A stretch of DNA of 64,000 nucleotides from the NCBI GenBank assembly GCA_015067825.1, contig SVLQ01000007.1, positions 62,001-126,000 on the forward strand, read 5' to 3'. Shown here piece by piece: positions 48,361 through 57,523 of this stretch. Source of the DNA: Oscillospiraceae bacterium. GTDB lineage: Bacteria; Bacillota; Clostridia; Oscillospirales; QAMX01. The notes under the pieces were generated by a model that was not told the origin of the DNA, did no database searches, and saw only the letters and a program-made list of their open reading frames with translations. Position 1 is the stretch's first letter; each line of letters opens with the position of its first letter. Both the position numbers and the translations under genes were made by a program.

Positions 48361-48756
48361 ATGTTGAAATTCTTTTCAGCCGCAGCCGCTGCCGCCGAAG
48401 CAGAAGAACTGACGTTTGCTGAGATCATGAGCGAAGGTGCCTCTACGCTTGTGATCGGTATGGGCACCGTTTTCGCCGTTCTGATCGTTCTCTGGGCAGC
48501 GATCGCGCTGATGGGCCGCATCCTCGGTGCGGCAAATAAGAAGAGCGCGCCGGCCGTTCCGAAGGCGGCTCCCGCTCCTGCTCCCGTTCCCGCTCCCGCG
48601 CCGGTGGCTCCGGCCCCGGCCGTTTCCGACGCGATCTCTCCCGAAGTGATCGCCGCCATCTCTGCCGCGATCGCCCAGTTTGAAGGCCCGGCTGCGCCGC
48701 GCCTGGTGATCCGCTCCGTCAGACGTTCGACCCAGTGGAATGGCGGTCGTCGCTGA
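48361..48756 (+). CDS. oadG: Decarboxylase gamma/delta-type membrane subunit (OadG family)
   Basis: 131 residues. One N-terminal membrane helix (ASTLVIGMGTVFAVLIVLWAA) is followed by an Ala/Pro linker and a short C-terminal segment ending SVRRSTQWNGGRR, the usual OadG/MmdD design. It tethers the carboxyltransferase and carrier to the beta subunit in the membrane. It starts 70 bases after mmdA with only a modest ribosome-binding site. Confidence 0.85.
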   Translation: MLKFFSAAAAAAEAEELTFAEIMSEGASTLVIGMGTVFAVLIVLWAAIALMGRILGAANKKSAPAVPKAAPAPAPVPAPAPVAPAPAVSDAISPEVIAAISAAIAQFEGPAAPRLVIRSVRRSTQWNGGRR

Positions 48757-48809
48757 CAAAACAGTCAAAATAAGACGAGAATCAGTCAAAAAGAAAGGAT
48801 TTTATAACT

Positions 48810-49217
48810 ATGAAAACATATAAAATTACCGTGAACGGCGTCTCGTATGACGTGACCGTTGAAGAAGTCGGCGGCGTCGCCTCCGCTCCTGTTGCTGCTC
48901 CTGTTCCCGCTGCTGCCCCTGTCGCTGCTGCTCCGGCTGCTGCTCCGGCTCCGGCCGCTGCCCCGGCTCCCGCTGCCGCTCCGGCTCCCGCCGCCCCGGC
49001 CGGTGGTACCGCTGTTTCGTCCCCGATGCCCGGCACGATCCTGAAGGTCAACGTGACCGTCGGCGCCGAAGTCAAGAAGGGCGACGTCCTCCTCATCCTC
49101 GAAGCGATGAAGATGGAAAACGAAATCATGGCTCCGTGCGACGGTAAGGTCATTGCGGTCTCCGCCAAAAACGGTGACTCCGTCAACGCCGGCGACGCGC
49201 TCGTCAACATCGGCTAA
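48810..49217 (+). CDS. Biotin carboxyl carrier protein of the decarboxylase
   Basis: 135 residues. A short N-terminal beta segment is followed by an Ala/Pro-rich flexible linker (residues 24-65) and a biotinyl domain with the diagnostic EAMKMEN; the biotinylated lysine is residue 101. It shuttles CO2 between the carboxyltransferase subunits and OadB. Two carboxyltransferases in the operon must share it, because the OadA-like protein lacks its own biotin domain. Confidence 0.95.
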   Translation: MKTYKITVNGVSYDVTVEEVGGVASAPVAAPVPAAAPVAAAPAAAPAPAAAPAPAAAPAPAAPAGGTAVSSPMPGTILKVNVTVGAEVKKGDVLLILEAMKMENEIMAPCDGKVIAVSAKNGDSVNAGDALVNIG

Positions 49218-49262
49218 AACGGATGCTTCCGTGCTTCCGCGAGCTCAGCGCGCTTTCTGCTC

Positions 49263-49340
49263 CTCCGGTGACGGGGCTTGTGCGGGCTGGATCTTCTCTT
49301 TGCGGGGTGCGGTGCCTATGCAATATTTAGGTCACCGGAG
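49263..49340 (+). promoter_or_regulatory. Long-range inverted repeat covering the oadB ribosome-binding site
   Basis: CTCCGGTGAC (49263-49272) pairs perfectly with GTCACCGGAG (49331-49340), whose GGAG is the Shine-Dalgarno of oadB. The loop is 58 bases. Confidence 0.6.
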
Positions 49341-49347
49341 AAAATAG

Positions 49348-50529
49348 GTGAATAACAACATGGATGCCATTCTCGAATTCCTGAAAACAACAGGTATCTA
49401 TCTCATGCAGGACTGGCGCACGCTGGTCATGTATCTGATCGTCGCCGTGCTGTTTTATCTGGCAATCGTCAAAAAGTTTGAACCCCTGCTGCTGCTGCCG
49501 ATCTCCTTCGGTATGCTGCTCGCCAACCTGCCGGGTGCCGAACTGATGCACACCGACTGGTTTATCGCCATCGAAGGCAAGTACCCCGATTTCGGTACGA
49601 TCCTTCGCAATGGCGGTATGCTCGATATCCTCTATCTCGGCGTCAAGCTCGGTGTCTACCCGCCGCTCATCTTCATGGGTGTCGGCGCAATGACCGACTT
49701 CGGCCCGCTGATCGCCAATCCCAAGAGCTTGCTTCTCGGTGCTGCCGCGCAGTTCGGCGTGTTCGCCGCCTTCTTCGGTGCGCTGATCCTCGGCTTCACT
49801 GTGGAAGAAGCTGCTTCGATCGGTATCATCGGCGGCGCCGACGGCCCGACGGCCATCTACGTCACCAAAACTCTTGCCCCGCGTCTTTTGGGCGCAATCG
49901 CGGTTGCGGCCTACTCCTACATGGCCCTGATCCCGATCATCCAGCCGCCGATCATGAAGGCGCTGACGACCAAGAAGGAACGCTCGATCGTCATGGGTCA
50001 GCTGCGTCCGGTCTCCAAGATCGAAAAGATCATTTTCCCGATCTTCGTCACGCTGATCGTCACCCTGATCGTCCCCAGCGCCGGTTCGCTGGTTGGTGCG
50101 CTCATGCTCGGTAACCTGCTGAAGGAATCGGGCGTTGCCGAACGTCTTTCCAAGACGGTTCAGAACGAGCTGATGAACATCGTCACGATCCTGCTCGGTA
50201 TCTGTGTCGGTGCGACAGCCGATGCCGCCAGCTTCCTGAGCTTCGATACGATTAAGATCATCGTCCTCGGTCTCGCCGCGTTCTGCTTTGCTACTGCCGC
50301 CGGCTTGCTCTTCGGCAAGCTGATGTGCTTTATCACGCGCGGCAAGATCAACCCGCTGATCGGTTCGGCCGGCGTTTCGGCAGTTCCGATGGCGGCGCGC
50401 GTTGCGCAGGTCGTCGGCCAGAAAGAAAATCCGTCCAACTTCCTTCTGATGCACGCCATGGGCCCCAACGTCGCCGGTGTTATCGGTTCGGCGGTCGCCG
50501 CGGGCGTCTTCCTCGCGATGTTCGCGTAA
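49348..50529 (+). CDS. oadB: Sodium-translocating decarboxylase, beta subunit
   Basis: 393 residues from GTG at 49348, seven bases after GGAG. A polytopic membrane protein with the family signature [17 protein letters not shown] in the middle and [20 protein letters not shown], followed by [14 protein letters not shown]. It decarboxylates carboxybiotin and pumps sodium outward. It has full length and all signature motifs. It is separated from oadA by an inserted hairpin repeat. Confidence 0.96.
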   Translation: MNNNMDAILEFLKTTGIYLMQDWRTLVMYLIVAVLFYLAIVKKFEPLLLLPISFGMLLANLPGAELMHTDWFIAIEGKYPDFGTILRNGGMLDILYLGVKLGVYPPLIFMGVGAMTDFGPLIANPKSLLLGAAAQFGVFAAFFGALILGFTVEEAASIGIIGGADGPTAIYVTKTLAPRLLGAIAVAAYSYMALIPIIQPPIMKALTTKKERSIVMGQLRPVSKIEKIIFPIFVTLIVTLIVPSAGSLVGALMLGNLLKESGVAERLSKTVQNELMNIVTILLGICVGATADAASFLSFDTIKIIVLGLAAFCFATAAGLLFGKLMCFITRGKINPLIGSAGVSAVPMAARVAQVVGQKENPSNFLLMHAMGPNVAGVIGSAVAAGVFLAMFA

Positions 50530-50570
50530 TATTTGCGAAGATTGCGGCGTTTGCCAAGCAATCTGAAATC

Positions 50571-50732
50571 CGTTTTTTCGGCAGCTTTGCTGTCGAAAAA
50601 ACACCACCAAGACGAGTGCCAACTCGTCCGTGCGCGGAGAGGAGCAGACAAAATCACAGATTTTGTCTGCGGGGATCAGCGCGTGTGTCTCCGCCGTGCG
50701 GAGCCCGATCGTAAAACAGCGTTTTACGATCG
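50571..50732 (-). repeat. Hairpin repeat family, copy 3 (between oadB and oadA)
   Basis: Reverse orientation relative to copies 1 and 2. The same order of three hairpins is kept, with compensatory stem changes (for example CGATCGTAAAAC with GTTTTACGATCG, and GCAGAC with GTCTGC). It lies inside the operon, 34 bases before oadA. Confidence 0.88.
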
Positions 50733-50765
50733 ATGAGGTAACGATTTGAAAGGAGAACTACGATT

Positions 50766-52160
50766 ATGGGTTTCGGTATTACAGAAACAATCCTGCGTGA
50801 CGCGCACCAGTCGCTGATCGCTACGCGTATGACCACCGAGCAGATGCTGCCGGCGGTCGAACTGCTCGATAAAGTCGGTTATCATTCTCTCGAATGCTGG
50901 GGCGGCGCCACCTTTGACTCCTGCCTCCGCTTCCTGAACGAAGATCCGTGGGAACGCCTGCGCAAGATCCGCGCGGCTGCCAAGAATACGAAGCTGCAGA
51001 TGCTCTTCCGCGGCCAGAACATTCTCGGCTACCGCCACTACGCCGACGACGTCGTCAGCTACTTTGTCGAAAAATCGATCGCCAACGGCATCGATATCCT
51101 CCGTATCTTCGACGCGCTCAATGACCCGCGCAACCTGAAAACCGCTATCGAAGCGACGATTCGTGAAAAAGGCCACGTTCAGGCCTGTATCTGCTACACG
51201 ATCAGCCCGGTCCACTCGACCGAGTCTTACGTGAAGCTTGCCAAGCAGCTCGAAGAAATGGGCGCCAACTCCATCTGCATCAAGGATATGGCCGGTCTGC
51301 TCCTGCCGTACACCGCTGCCGATCTCGTCAAGGCTCTCAAGGAAACCGTCAAGATCCCGATCCAGCTGCACATGCACTACACCGCCGGTACGGCCTCGAT
51401 GGCCTACCTCAAGGCGATCGAAGCCGGTGTCGACGTCGTCGACTGCGCGCTCTCGCCGCTCGCTCTGGGCACCTCGCAGCCCGCGACCGAGCCGATCGTC
51501 AAGACCTTTGAAGGCACGCAGTACGACTGCGGCCTCGACCTCGCCAAGATCAACGAAGCGAAAAACTACTTCCTGCCGCTGCGCCAGGAATACCTCAAGA
51601 GCGGCCTGATGGATGCCAAGAGCATGGGCGTCGACGTCAATACGCTTCTGTACCAGGTTCCGGGCGGCATGCTCTCGAACCTCATTTCCCAGCTCAAGCA
51701 GGCCGGCAAGGACGACAAGTTCTACGAAGTTCTGGAAGAAGTTCCGCGTGTCCGCGAAGACGCCGGCTATCCGCCGCTCGTCACGCCGACCTCGCAGATC
51801 GTCGGTACTCAGGCTGTTATGAACGTCATCTGCGGCGAACGCTATAAGCAGGTCACCAAGGAATTCCGCGGCCTCGTTCGCGGCGAATACGGCAAGACCC
51901 CGGCCAAGATCAGCGACGACTTCCGCAAGAAGATCATCGGCGACGAAAAGCCGATCACGCATCGTCCGGCCGACAGCATCAAGCACGAACTCGACCGCTT
52001 CCGCGGCGAGATCAAGGATCTCATGGTCCAGGACGAAGACGTTCTGTCCTACGCTCTGTTTGATAAGGTCGCGCTCAAGTTCTTCGAACACCGCAAAGCG
52101 CAGCTCTACAAGATGGATCCGTCCCGCTCCGACGTCGAAGCGAAAGTGACGACCGTCTGA
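50766..52160 (+). CDS. oadA: Oxaloacetate decarboxylase-type carboxyltransferase (OadA/PycB without biotin domain)
   Basis: 464 residues, ATG behind AAAGGAG. TIM-barrel carboxyltransferase: ETILRDAHQSLIATRM at the start, RGQNILGYRHY, NSICIKDMAGLL with the catalytic lysine, and the metal histidines in QLHMHYTAG. It stops before the C-terminal biotin domain of classical OadA, so it depends on the separate carrier. It would decarboxylate oxaloacetate (or work in reverse on pyruvate) through the shared sodium pump. Confidence 0.93.
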   Translation: MGFGITETILRDAHQSLIATRMTTEQMLPAVELLDKVGYHSLECWGGATFDSCLRFLNEDPWERLRKIRAAAKNTKLQMLFRGQNILGYRHYADDVVSYFVEKSIANGIDILRIFDALNDPRNLKTAIEATIREKGHVQACICYTISPVHSTESYVKLAKQLEEMGANSICIKDMAGLLLPYTAADLVKALKETVKIPIQLHMHYTAGTASMAYLKAIEAGVDVVDCALSPLALGTSQPATEPIVKTFEGTQYDCGLDLAKINEAKNYFLPLRQEYLKSGLMDAKSMGVDVNTLLYQVPGGMLSNLISQLKQAGKDDKFYEVLEEVPRVREDAGYPPLVTPTSQIVGTQAVMNVICGERYKQVTKEFRGLVRGEYGKTPAKISDDFRKKIIGDEKPITHRPADSIKHELDRFRGEIKDLMVQDEDVLSYALFDKVALKFFEHRKAQLYKMDPSRSDVEAKVTTV

Positions 52161-52175
52161 TTTCGGTAAAACATC

Positions 52176-52210
52176 CGCGCCCCCTCTCTTTTGGAGAGAG
52201 GGGGCGCGGA
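52176..52210. terminator. GC-rich hairpin after oadA
   Basis: CCGCGCCCCCTCTC pairs with GAGAGGGGGCGCGG. There is no T run, so termination strength is unclear. Confidence 0.5.
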
Positions 52211-52253
52211 GAAACAAACTTTAGGGTAATTGGGGAAAAGTGGAGGAAACCGT

Positions 52254-53189
52254 ATGTATATTGGTATTGACCTCGGCGGCACCAACATCGCTGCCGGCCT
52301 CGTGAACGAAAACTGCGAAATCATCGCCAAAAAGAGCATTCCCACCCAAGCGGAGCGCCCGGTCAACGAGATCATCGCTGATATGGCCAAACTCGCCCGC
52401 GAACTCGCAGACGAAGCCGGCTGCGAAGTCGAATGGGTCGGCATCGGCGCGCCCGGTACGATCGACGCGAAAAACGGCGTCATCGTCTACGCGAACAACA
52501 TCGGCTTCCTGGATACCCCGGTCGCCGAAATCTTCAGAACCTATTACGACGTTCCGGTCTACCTCGGCAACGACGCCAACTGCGCCGCTTTGGGCGAGGC
52601 GTATGCCGGCGCGGCCAAGGGCTGCGACAACGCCATCATGATCACGCTGGGCACGGGCCTCGGCGGCGGTATCATCATCGACCGCAAGATCTACGCCGGT
52701 TTCAACGGCGCAGGTGGTGAACTCGGCCACGTCGTTATCGTCAAGGACGGCGAACAGTGCAGCTGCGGCCGTAAGGGCTGCTGGGAAGCTTACTGCTCCG
52801 CCACGGCGCTGATCCGCATGACCAAAGAAGCGATGGAAGCCGATACCGAAAAGAAGAGCCTCCTCTGGGAACTCACCGGCGGCATCGAAAACGTCAGCGG
52901 TAAGTCGGCTTATCAGGCTGCCAAACAGGGCGACGCGATCGCCAAAGCGGTCACCGATTCGTATGAAGGCTACCTCGCCAGCGGTATCGCCACGATGATC
53001 AACATCTTCCAGCCGGAAGTTCTCTGCATCGGCGGCGGTGTCAGCCACGAAGGCGACAATATGCTCAACCCGGTCAAGGCGCTGGTTGCGAAGGAAGTCT
53101 ACACCCGCAGCGGCAAGCAGACGGAAGTCAAGATTGCCACGCTGGGCAACAACGCCGGTATCGTCGGCGCCGCTATGCTCGGCAAATAA
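52254..53189 (+). CDS. ROK-family glucokinase
   Basis: 311 residues from the ATG at 52254 behind GGAGG. ATP motif GIDLGGTNIAAGLV at the N-terminus, sugar-binding NDANCAALGEAYAGAAKG, GTGLGGGIII, and the ROK zinc site CSCGRKGCWEAYCS, with GELGHVVI upstream. Very likely glucose phosphorylation in the cytoplasm. It follows oadA by 93 bases across a hairpin, and a strong terminator ends it. Confidence 0.92.
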   Translation: MYIGIDLGGTNIAAGLVNENCEIIAKKSIPTQAERPVNEIIADMAKLARELADEAGCEVEWVGIGAPGTIDAKNGVIVYANNIGFLDTPVAEIFRTYYDVPVYLGNDANCAALGEAYAGAAKGCDNAIMITLGTGLGGGIIIDRKIYAGFNGAGGELGHVVIVKDGEQCSCGRKGCWEAYCSATALIRMTKEAMEADTEKKSLLWELTGGIENVSGKSAYQAAKQGDAIAKAVTDSYEGYLASGIATMINIFQPEVLCIGGGVSHEGDNMLNPVKALVAKEVYTRSGKQTEVKIATLGNNAGIVGAAMLGK

Positions 53190-53202
53190 AAACGAAATCA
53201 AG

Positions 53203-53244
53203 ACAGCCGCAGATTCGGTAGCTCCGAATCTGCGGCTGTTTTTT
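53203..53244 (+). terminator. Intrinsic terminator
   Basis: A 16-base perfect stem (ACAGCCGCAGATTCGG and complement) followed by T. Confidence 0.92.
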
Positions 53245-53253
53245 GTTGGCAAT

Positions 53254-53757
53254 TTATTTTTCCACGAACCAGCAGTAATCCATGATGATATTGCCGTGTT
53301 CGTCCGGTGTTGTATAGCGAGGGCAGAGGCAATTCTCGAATGCCCAAACCGCACCGTTGATATCGCGGTAGATCACCATGCCACTTGCCTCAACGTGTGT
53401 TTTGCAGGCACTTGTATCGTGGACGTCACTCTCCTTGCCGTAGATCCAACAAGTCCCCAAATCGACACCGGAAAAGTCGATCGCTTCAAATCCATCGGGA
53501 ACAGGCGTGTTTTCGGGCACAAACATCCCAATGTAATAGGCAAACGGCTGCCCGGCGGCGCGGCGTTCGAGCCCGACGTATCCGCCGCCGTTTTCCCAAA
53601 GCGCGAGGATCTTATCCGTTCCGCCCATCGCCGCTTCCAATTGGTCGAACCAACCGTGCTGCCACCATTCACCCCAATGGCCGAAATCAGCGTATTTTTT
53701 GCCGATAAAGCGGAGAAAAGGCAGATTCTCCCGGAAAACGTTGACGATCTCTGCCAT
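53254..53757 (-). CDS. GyrI-like small-molecule-binding protein
   Basis: 167 residues from the ATG at 53757, one base after the deoC stop. It has no DNA-binding domain. The sequence (ENLPFLRFIGKKYADFG at the start, YYIGMFVPENTPVPDGFEAIDF in the middle, a C-terminal WAFENCLCPRY) has the look of GyrI/effector-binding (SHV-type) domains that bind small hydrophobic ligands. Its role next to deoC is unknown. Confidence 0.62.
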   Translation of the reverse strand: MAEIVNVFRENLPFLRFIGKKYADFGHWGEWWQHGWFDQLEAAMGGTDKILALWENGGGYVGLERRAAGQPFAYYIGMFVPENTPVPDGFEAIDFSGVDLGTCWIYGKESDVHDTSACKTHVEASGMVIYRDINGAVWAFENCLCPRYTTPDEHGNIIMDYCWFVEK

Positions 53758-53758
53758 T

Positions 53759-54421
53759 TTACTTTGCCTCTTCCGCCTGCACGAGCTTGACAATACGGCT
53801 GGTGCCGAGGCGTTCGGCGCCAAGCGCGAGGAATTCTTCCGCATCGGCGAAGGTCTTGATGCCGCCGGCGGCTTTGATCTTCAGTCCGTTTTTGCGGTGC
53901 TCGGCAAAAATCTTGACGTCTTCCGGCGTCGCACCTGCTGTCGAGAATCCGGTCGAGGTTTTGATGTAATCCGCACCCGATTCCGAAACGATTTCGGTCA
54001 GCTTGATTTTTTCCTCGGTCGTCAGCAGGCAGGTCTCGATGATGACTTTCAAAATCTTCCCCTCGCAGGCCGCTCGCACGGCCTTGATCTCCGCGAGCGT
54101 GAAGTCGAACCGACCTTCCTTGACCGCGCCGATGTCGATGACCATATCGATCTCGTCGGCGCCGTCGGCGACGGCCTGTGCGGTTTCGGCGACCTTCACG
54201 GCAGTCGCGTGGTAACCGGTGGGGAAGCCGATCACCGTACAGACCGGCAGACGCCCGCCGAGATATTCGGCCGCACGGGCGACAAACGTCGGCGGAATAC
54301 AGATCGAAGCGGTCTCGTAACGGAGCCCTTCGTCGGCAATCTTTTTGATCTCGTCCCAAGTCGAGTTCGGGGCGAGCAGCGTATGGTCAACGTGAGAAAG
54401 GATCTTTGCATACTGGTTCAT
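53759..54421 (-). CDS. deoC: Deoxyribose-phosphate aldolase
   Basis: 220 residues from the ATG at 54421 behind AAAGAGGA. TIM barrel with SHVDHTLLAPNS, VCTVIGFPTGY, VIETCLLTTEEK and the Schiff-base lysine in YIKTSTGF. It cleaves deoxyribose 5-phosphate to acetaldehyde and glyceraldehyde 3-phosphate. It is divergent from the carboxypeptidase gene and cotranscribed with the GyrI-like gene. Confidence 0.95.
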   Translation of the reverse strand: MNQYAKILSHVDHTLLAPNSTWDEIKKIADEGLRYETASICIPPTFVARAAEYLGGRLPVCTVIGFPTGYHATAVKVAETAQAVADGADEIDMVIDIGAVKEGRFDFTLAEIKAVRAACEGKILKVIIETCLLTTEEKIKLTEIVSESGADYIKTSTGFSTAGATPEDVKIFAEHRKNGLKIKAAGGIKTFADAEEFLALGAERLGTSRIVKLVQAEEAK

Positions 54422-54466
54422 GGTGTATCCTCTTTTCTTTGAATCGTTATATTTTCGCGGAAACGG

Positions 54467-54495
54467 TTGCATCTCCGCGCAACTTGCGGTAAAAT
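54467..54495 (+). promoter_or_regulatory. Promoter of the M32 carboxypeptidase gene
   Basis: TTGCAT, 17-base spacer, TAAAAT, 31 bases before the start codon. Confidence 0.6.
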
Positions 54496-54526
54496 ATAGG
54501 TATCAGACTTGTGTTTTGGAGGAATT

Positions 54527-56017
54527 ATGGAGAAAGCAACGGCACTTGCCAAACTGAAAGCCCTGCAGGCAAAAATGCACGCCTATAACCATGCGTCAAG
54601 CATGATCTATTACGACGCCGTCACCACCGCGCCCGAAGGTACCGACGAGGGCCGCGGCGAAACGCTGGCGATTTTGAGCGGCGAATCGTATCATCTTTTC
54701 ATCAATCCGGAAACCGACGAAGTGCTTTCCACGCTGGAAGCCTGCATTGATGAGCTTTCCGAAGCGGAAGCGCGTCAGGTCAAGCTTCTCCGTCGCAGCT
54801 ACAAGAAGACCTGCTGCATCCCGCAGCAGGAGTATATGGACTACCAACTGCTGGTCAACTCGGCCGAATCCGTGTGGCACAAGGCCAAAAATGAAAACGA
54901 CTTCGCATCGTTTGCGCCGTATCTGGAAAAACTGGTGGAGACCAACCGCCGTTTTGCCGCCTATTACGACAGCGAACACCATCCCTACGACGTCATGCTC
55001 GACGATTATGAGCAGGGGATGACGCGCGTCGAACTCGACCGCTTCTTTGCCGATCTCCGCGCCAAAATTGTGCCGCTGATCGAAACGATCCGCGAAGAGC
55101 AGGCAGCCGTGCGCGATGATTTCCTCTACCGTCACTATCCGGTTGAAGGTCAGCGCAAGCTTGCCGACCGCCTGATGGAGGTCATGGGCATCGACCGCAG
55201 CCATTGCGGCCTTGCCGAAACGCTGCACCCCTTCACGATCACCTTCAACAAAAATGACGTGCGCATCACTACGAACTATGAAGAAAACAGCCTTGCCAGC
55301 TCGATCTACTCGGTCGTGCACGAAGGCGGCCACGCGCTTTATGAGCTGAACACGGCCGACGAATTTGAAAACACTTGTCTTGCCGGCGGCGTTTCGATGG
55401 GCATCCACGAAAGCCAATCGCGCCTCTACGAGAATATTATCGGCCGCAGCCGTGGTTTTTCCGCGATCGTCTACCGCCTCTCTCGTGAGATCTTCCCGGA
55501 ACAACTCGCCGACGTTTCCGAAGAGGAATTCTACAAAGCGATCAACAAGAGTATCCCGTCGCTGATCCGCACCGAGGCAGATGAGGTTACCTATTGTCTC
55601 CACGTGATGGTGCGCTATGAGATCGAAAAAGCGCTCTTCGACGGCACGGTCAAGGTCGCTGATCTGCCGACCGTCTGGGCGGAAAAGATGAAAGCGTATC
55701 TGGGTGTGGACGTTCCCGACGATGCCCACGGCGTGCTGCAGGATTCACATTGGAGCGGCGGTTCGTTCGGCTACTTCCCGTCGTATGCGGTCGGCAGTGC
55801 GTATTCCGCGCAGATCGCGGCCAAAGTCGGCGAAATGATCGATTTCGACGGCTGCGTTGCCCGCGGTGAGATCAGCAAGATCACCGATATCCTCCGCGAA
55901 GGGCTCTATCGCTTCGGCTGCCTCTACGATCCGGGCGAGCTGCTCGCACGTTTCTGCGGCAAACCGTTCGATCCGACCTACTACACCGACTATCTTGTCA
56001 AGAAGTACGGCAAGTAA
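54527..56017 (+). CDS. M32 metallocarboxypeptidase
   Basis: 496 residues from the ATG at 54527 behind GGAGG. The zinc motif HEGGH is in SVVHEGGHALYEL at about 265, with the family motifs HPFTITFN, GIHESQSRLYENIIGRS (third ligand Glu) and a late YPSYAVGSAYSAQ-like stretch (GYFPSYAVGSAYSAQIA). A cytoplasmic peptidase that trims C-terminal residues. Full length. Confidence 0.94.
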   Translation: MEKATALAKLKALQAKMHAYNHASSMIYYDAVTTAPEGTDEGRGETLAILSGESYHLFINPETDEVLSTLEACIDELSEAEARQVKLLRRSYKKTCCIPQQEYMDYQLLVNSAESVWHKAKNENDFASFAPYLEKLVETNRRFAAYYDSEHHPYDVMLDDYEQGMTRVELDRFFADLRAKIVPLIETIREEQAAVRDDFLYRHYPVEGQRKLADRLMEVMGIDRSHCGLAETLHPFTITFNKNDVRITTNYEENSLASSIYSVVHEGGHALYELNTADEFENTCLAGGVSMGIHESQSRLYENIIGRSRGFSAIVYRLSREIFPEQLADVSEEEFYKAINKSIPSLIRTEADEVTYCLHVMVRYEIEKALFDGTVKVADLPTVWAEKMKAYLGVDVPDDAHGVLQDSHWSGGSFGYFPSYAVGSAYSAQIAAKVGEMIDFDGCVARGEISKITDILREGLYRFGCLYDPGELLARFCGKPFDPTYYTDYLVKKYGK

Positions 56018-56153
56018 ATTATACCCGAAATGTGCGTGTTTGTAAATAGCAGCGCGTTAACGAACATTTCACAAACTATTCATTCGGATTCGCAAATTCA
56101 GGAGTATCATATACTTGTAAGCAAAAAACAAGCGAACCCGAAAGGAGACCCTT

Positions 56154-57449
56154 ATGGATAACAAGTTTGAATTTTACGAAGCAGAATCTACCCCGAAAAA
56201 AACGCGTAAGTTCGGCGGAAAACAGATCACCGCTTTGGTTTTGAGTTTCGTTCTGATCTGCGGTACGGTTGCCGGCGGGATCTGGGCGGTAAATGCTTTT
56301 ACGATCACCAAAACAGGCGGCACACAGCTGAACGCGGCGGTCACGACGGTTCCGGCCACGAATGCACCATTTGCGACGGTTCCGTCCACGAACGCACCGT
56401 TTGCGACGATTCCGTTTACGACCCCTGCAACCTCCCACTACGCACCGCTGGTCAATGCCGAACCGACGGAGGTTCTGTCGGCGGCTCAGATCTATGACCG
56501 ATACGTCGGCTCTGTCGTCGGCATCATCACCGAAGGCACGACGACGAATATCTTCGGTCAGCAGAGCGAATATGCCGCCAGCGGAACGGGATTTGTGATC
56601 TCGACCGACGGCTATATCATCACCAATTGCCACGTGGTCGACGGCGGCAGCACCTTTACTGTCTCGTTTGAAGACGGCCGCTCCTACGACGGCGAACTGA
56701 TCGGTGCTGATGCGGCCAACGACGTCGCGCTTCTGAAGATCGACGAGACCGGTCTCACGCCTGTTGTCATCGGCGACAGCGATGCGATTCGCGTCGGCGA
56801 AGATATCATCGCCATTGGCAATCCGCTCGGCGAGCTCACGTTCTCGCTCTCCAAAGGTGTTGTCAGCGCGCTGAACCGTGTCGTTACCACTGATTCTGAC
56901 GAAGCCAATTATATGTTCCAGATCGACGCTGCGGTCAACTCCGGCAACTCCGGCGGTCCTGTGTTCAATAGCCTCGGCCAGGTGATCGGCGTGGTCACCG
57001 CCAAGTACGCCGATACCGGTGTAGAGGGCCTCGGCTTTGCGCTCCCGATCAACGACGTGATGCGCATTGCCGCCGAGCTGAACGAAAACGGTAAGCTGCG
57101 CACGGTCAGCTTCGGTATTACCGTCAGCGATATGTACTATGCCGAGGACGAAAGCGACGCCGACATCGTCGGTGCGTGGGTCAAGGAGGTTACGGCAGGC
57201 AGCTGTGCGGAAACCGCCGGTTTGCAAACCGGTGATATCATCGTCCGTCTCGACAGCATGCGCATTACCTGCGTCAATGATCTGTTGGCCGCGAAAAAAC
57301 GCTTTGCGCCCGACGACGAAGCGACGCTCGCTGTCATCCGCGACGGAGCCGAGCTCGAGCTCACCATCGTTTTCGACGAGGCCGAAGAAGTTCCGGCCGC
57401 AACCGAACCCGTGTTGCCCGAACCGATGTTGCCCGGCGGTTGGCACTAA
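56154..57449 (+). CDS. HtrA/DegP-type membrane-anchored serine protease
   Basis: 431 residues, ATG behind AAAGGAG. An N-terminal membrane anchor (ITALVLSFVLICGTVAGGIWA) is followed by a linker that repeats a 10-residue unit (TVPATNAPFA, TVPSTNAPFA). The trypsin-like domain has His in TNCHVVDGG, Asp in NDVALLKI and Ser in VNSGNSGGPVFN. A C-terminal PDZ domain includes GLQTGDIIVRLDSM. It handles misfolded proteins outside the membrane. It ends with an acidic Pro-rich tail. Confidence 0.93.
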   Translation: MDNKFEFYEAESTPKKTRKFGGKQITALVLSFVLICGTVAGGIWAVNAFTITKTGGTQLNAAVTTVPATNAPFATVPSTNAPFATIPFTTPATSHYAPLVNAEPTEVLSAAQIYDRYVGSVVGIITEGTTTNIFGQQSEYAASGTGFVISTDGYIITNCHVVDGGSTFTVSFEDGRSYDGELIGADAANDVALLKIDETGLTPVVIGDSDAIRVGEDIIAIGNPLGELTFSLSKGVVSALNRVVTTDSDEANYMFQIDAAVNSGNSGGPVFNSLGQVIGVVTAKYADTGVEGLGFALPINDVMRIAAELNENGKLRTVSFGITVSDMYYAEDESDADIVGAWVKEVTAGSCAETAGLQTGDIIVRLDSMRITCVNDLLAAKKRFAPDDEATLAVIRDGAELELTIVFDEAEEVPAATEPVLPEPMLPGGWH

Positions 57450-57467
57450 CATCCGGCAGCAAATCAA

Positions 57468-57504
57468 AAAGGCGTTCGTCTGCTTTGTGCAGGCGAACGC
57501 CTTT
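57468..57504 (+). terminator. Hairpin between htrA and cardiolipin synthase genes
   Basis: AAAGGCGTTCG with its complement and a small inner stem. Only a short T run, so it may attenuate rather than stop. Confidence 0.65.
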
Positions 57505-57523
57505 CCAAACTTGTGAGGGGTTT

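Noticed and set aside
46620-48659. 679-codon minus-strand frame over mmdA and oadG
   Set aside because: Antisense shadow of two recognised genes, and it even runs into the tRNA-Trp sequence.
49327-50622. 431-codon minus-strand frame over oadB
   Set aside because: Shadow of the beta subunit; composition typical of antisense frames.
50724-52217. 497-codon minus-strand frame over oadA
   Set aside because: Shadow frame; no domain, no ribosome-binding site.
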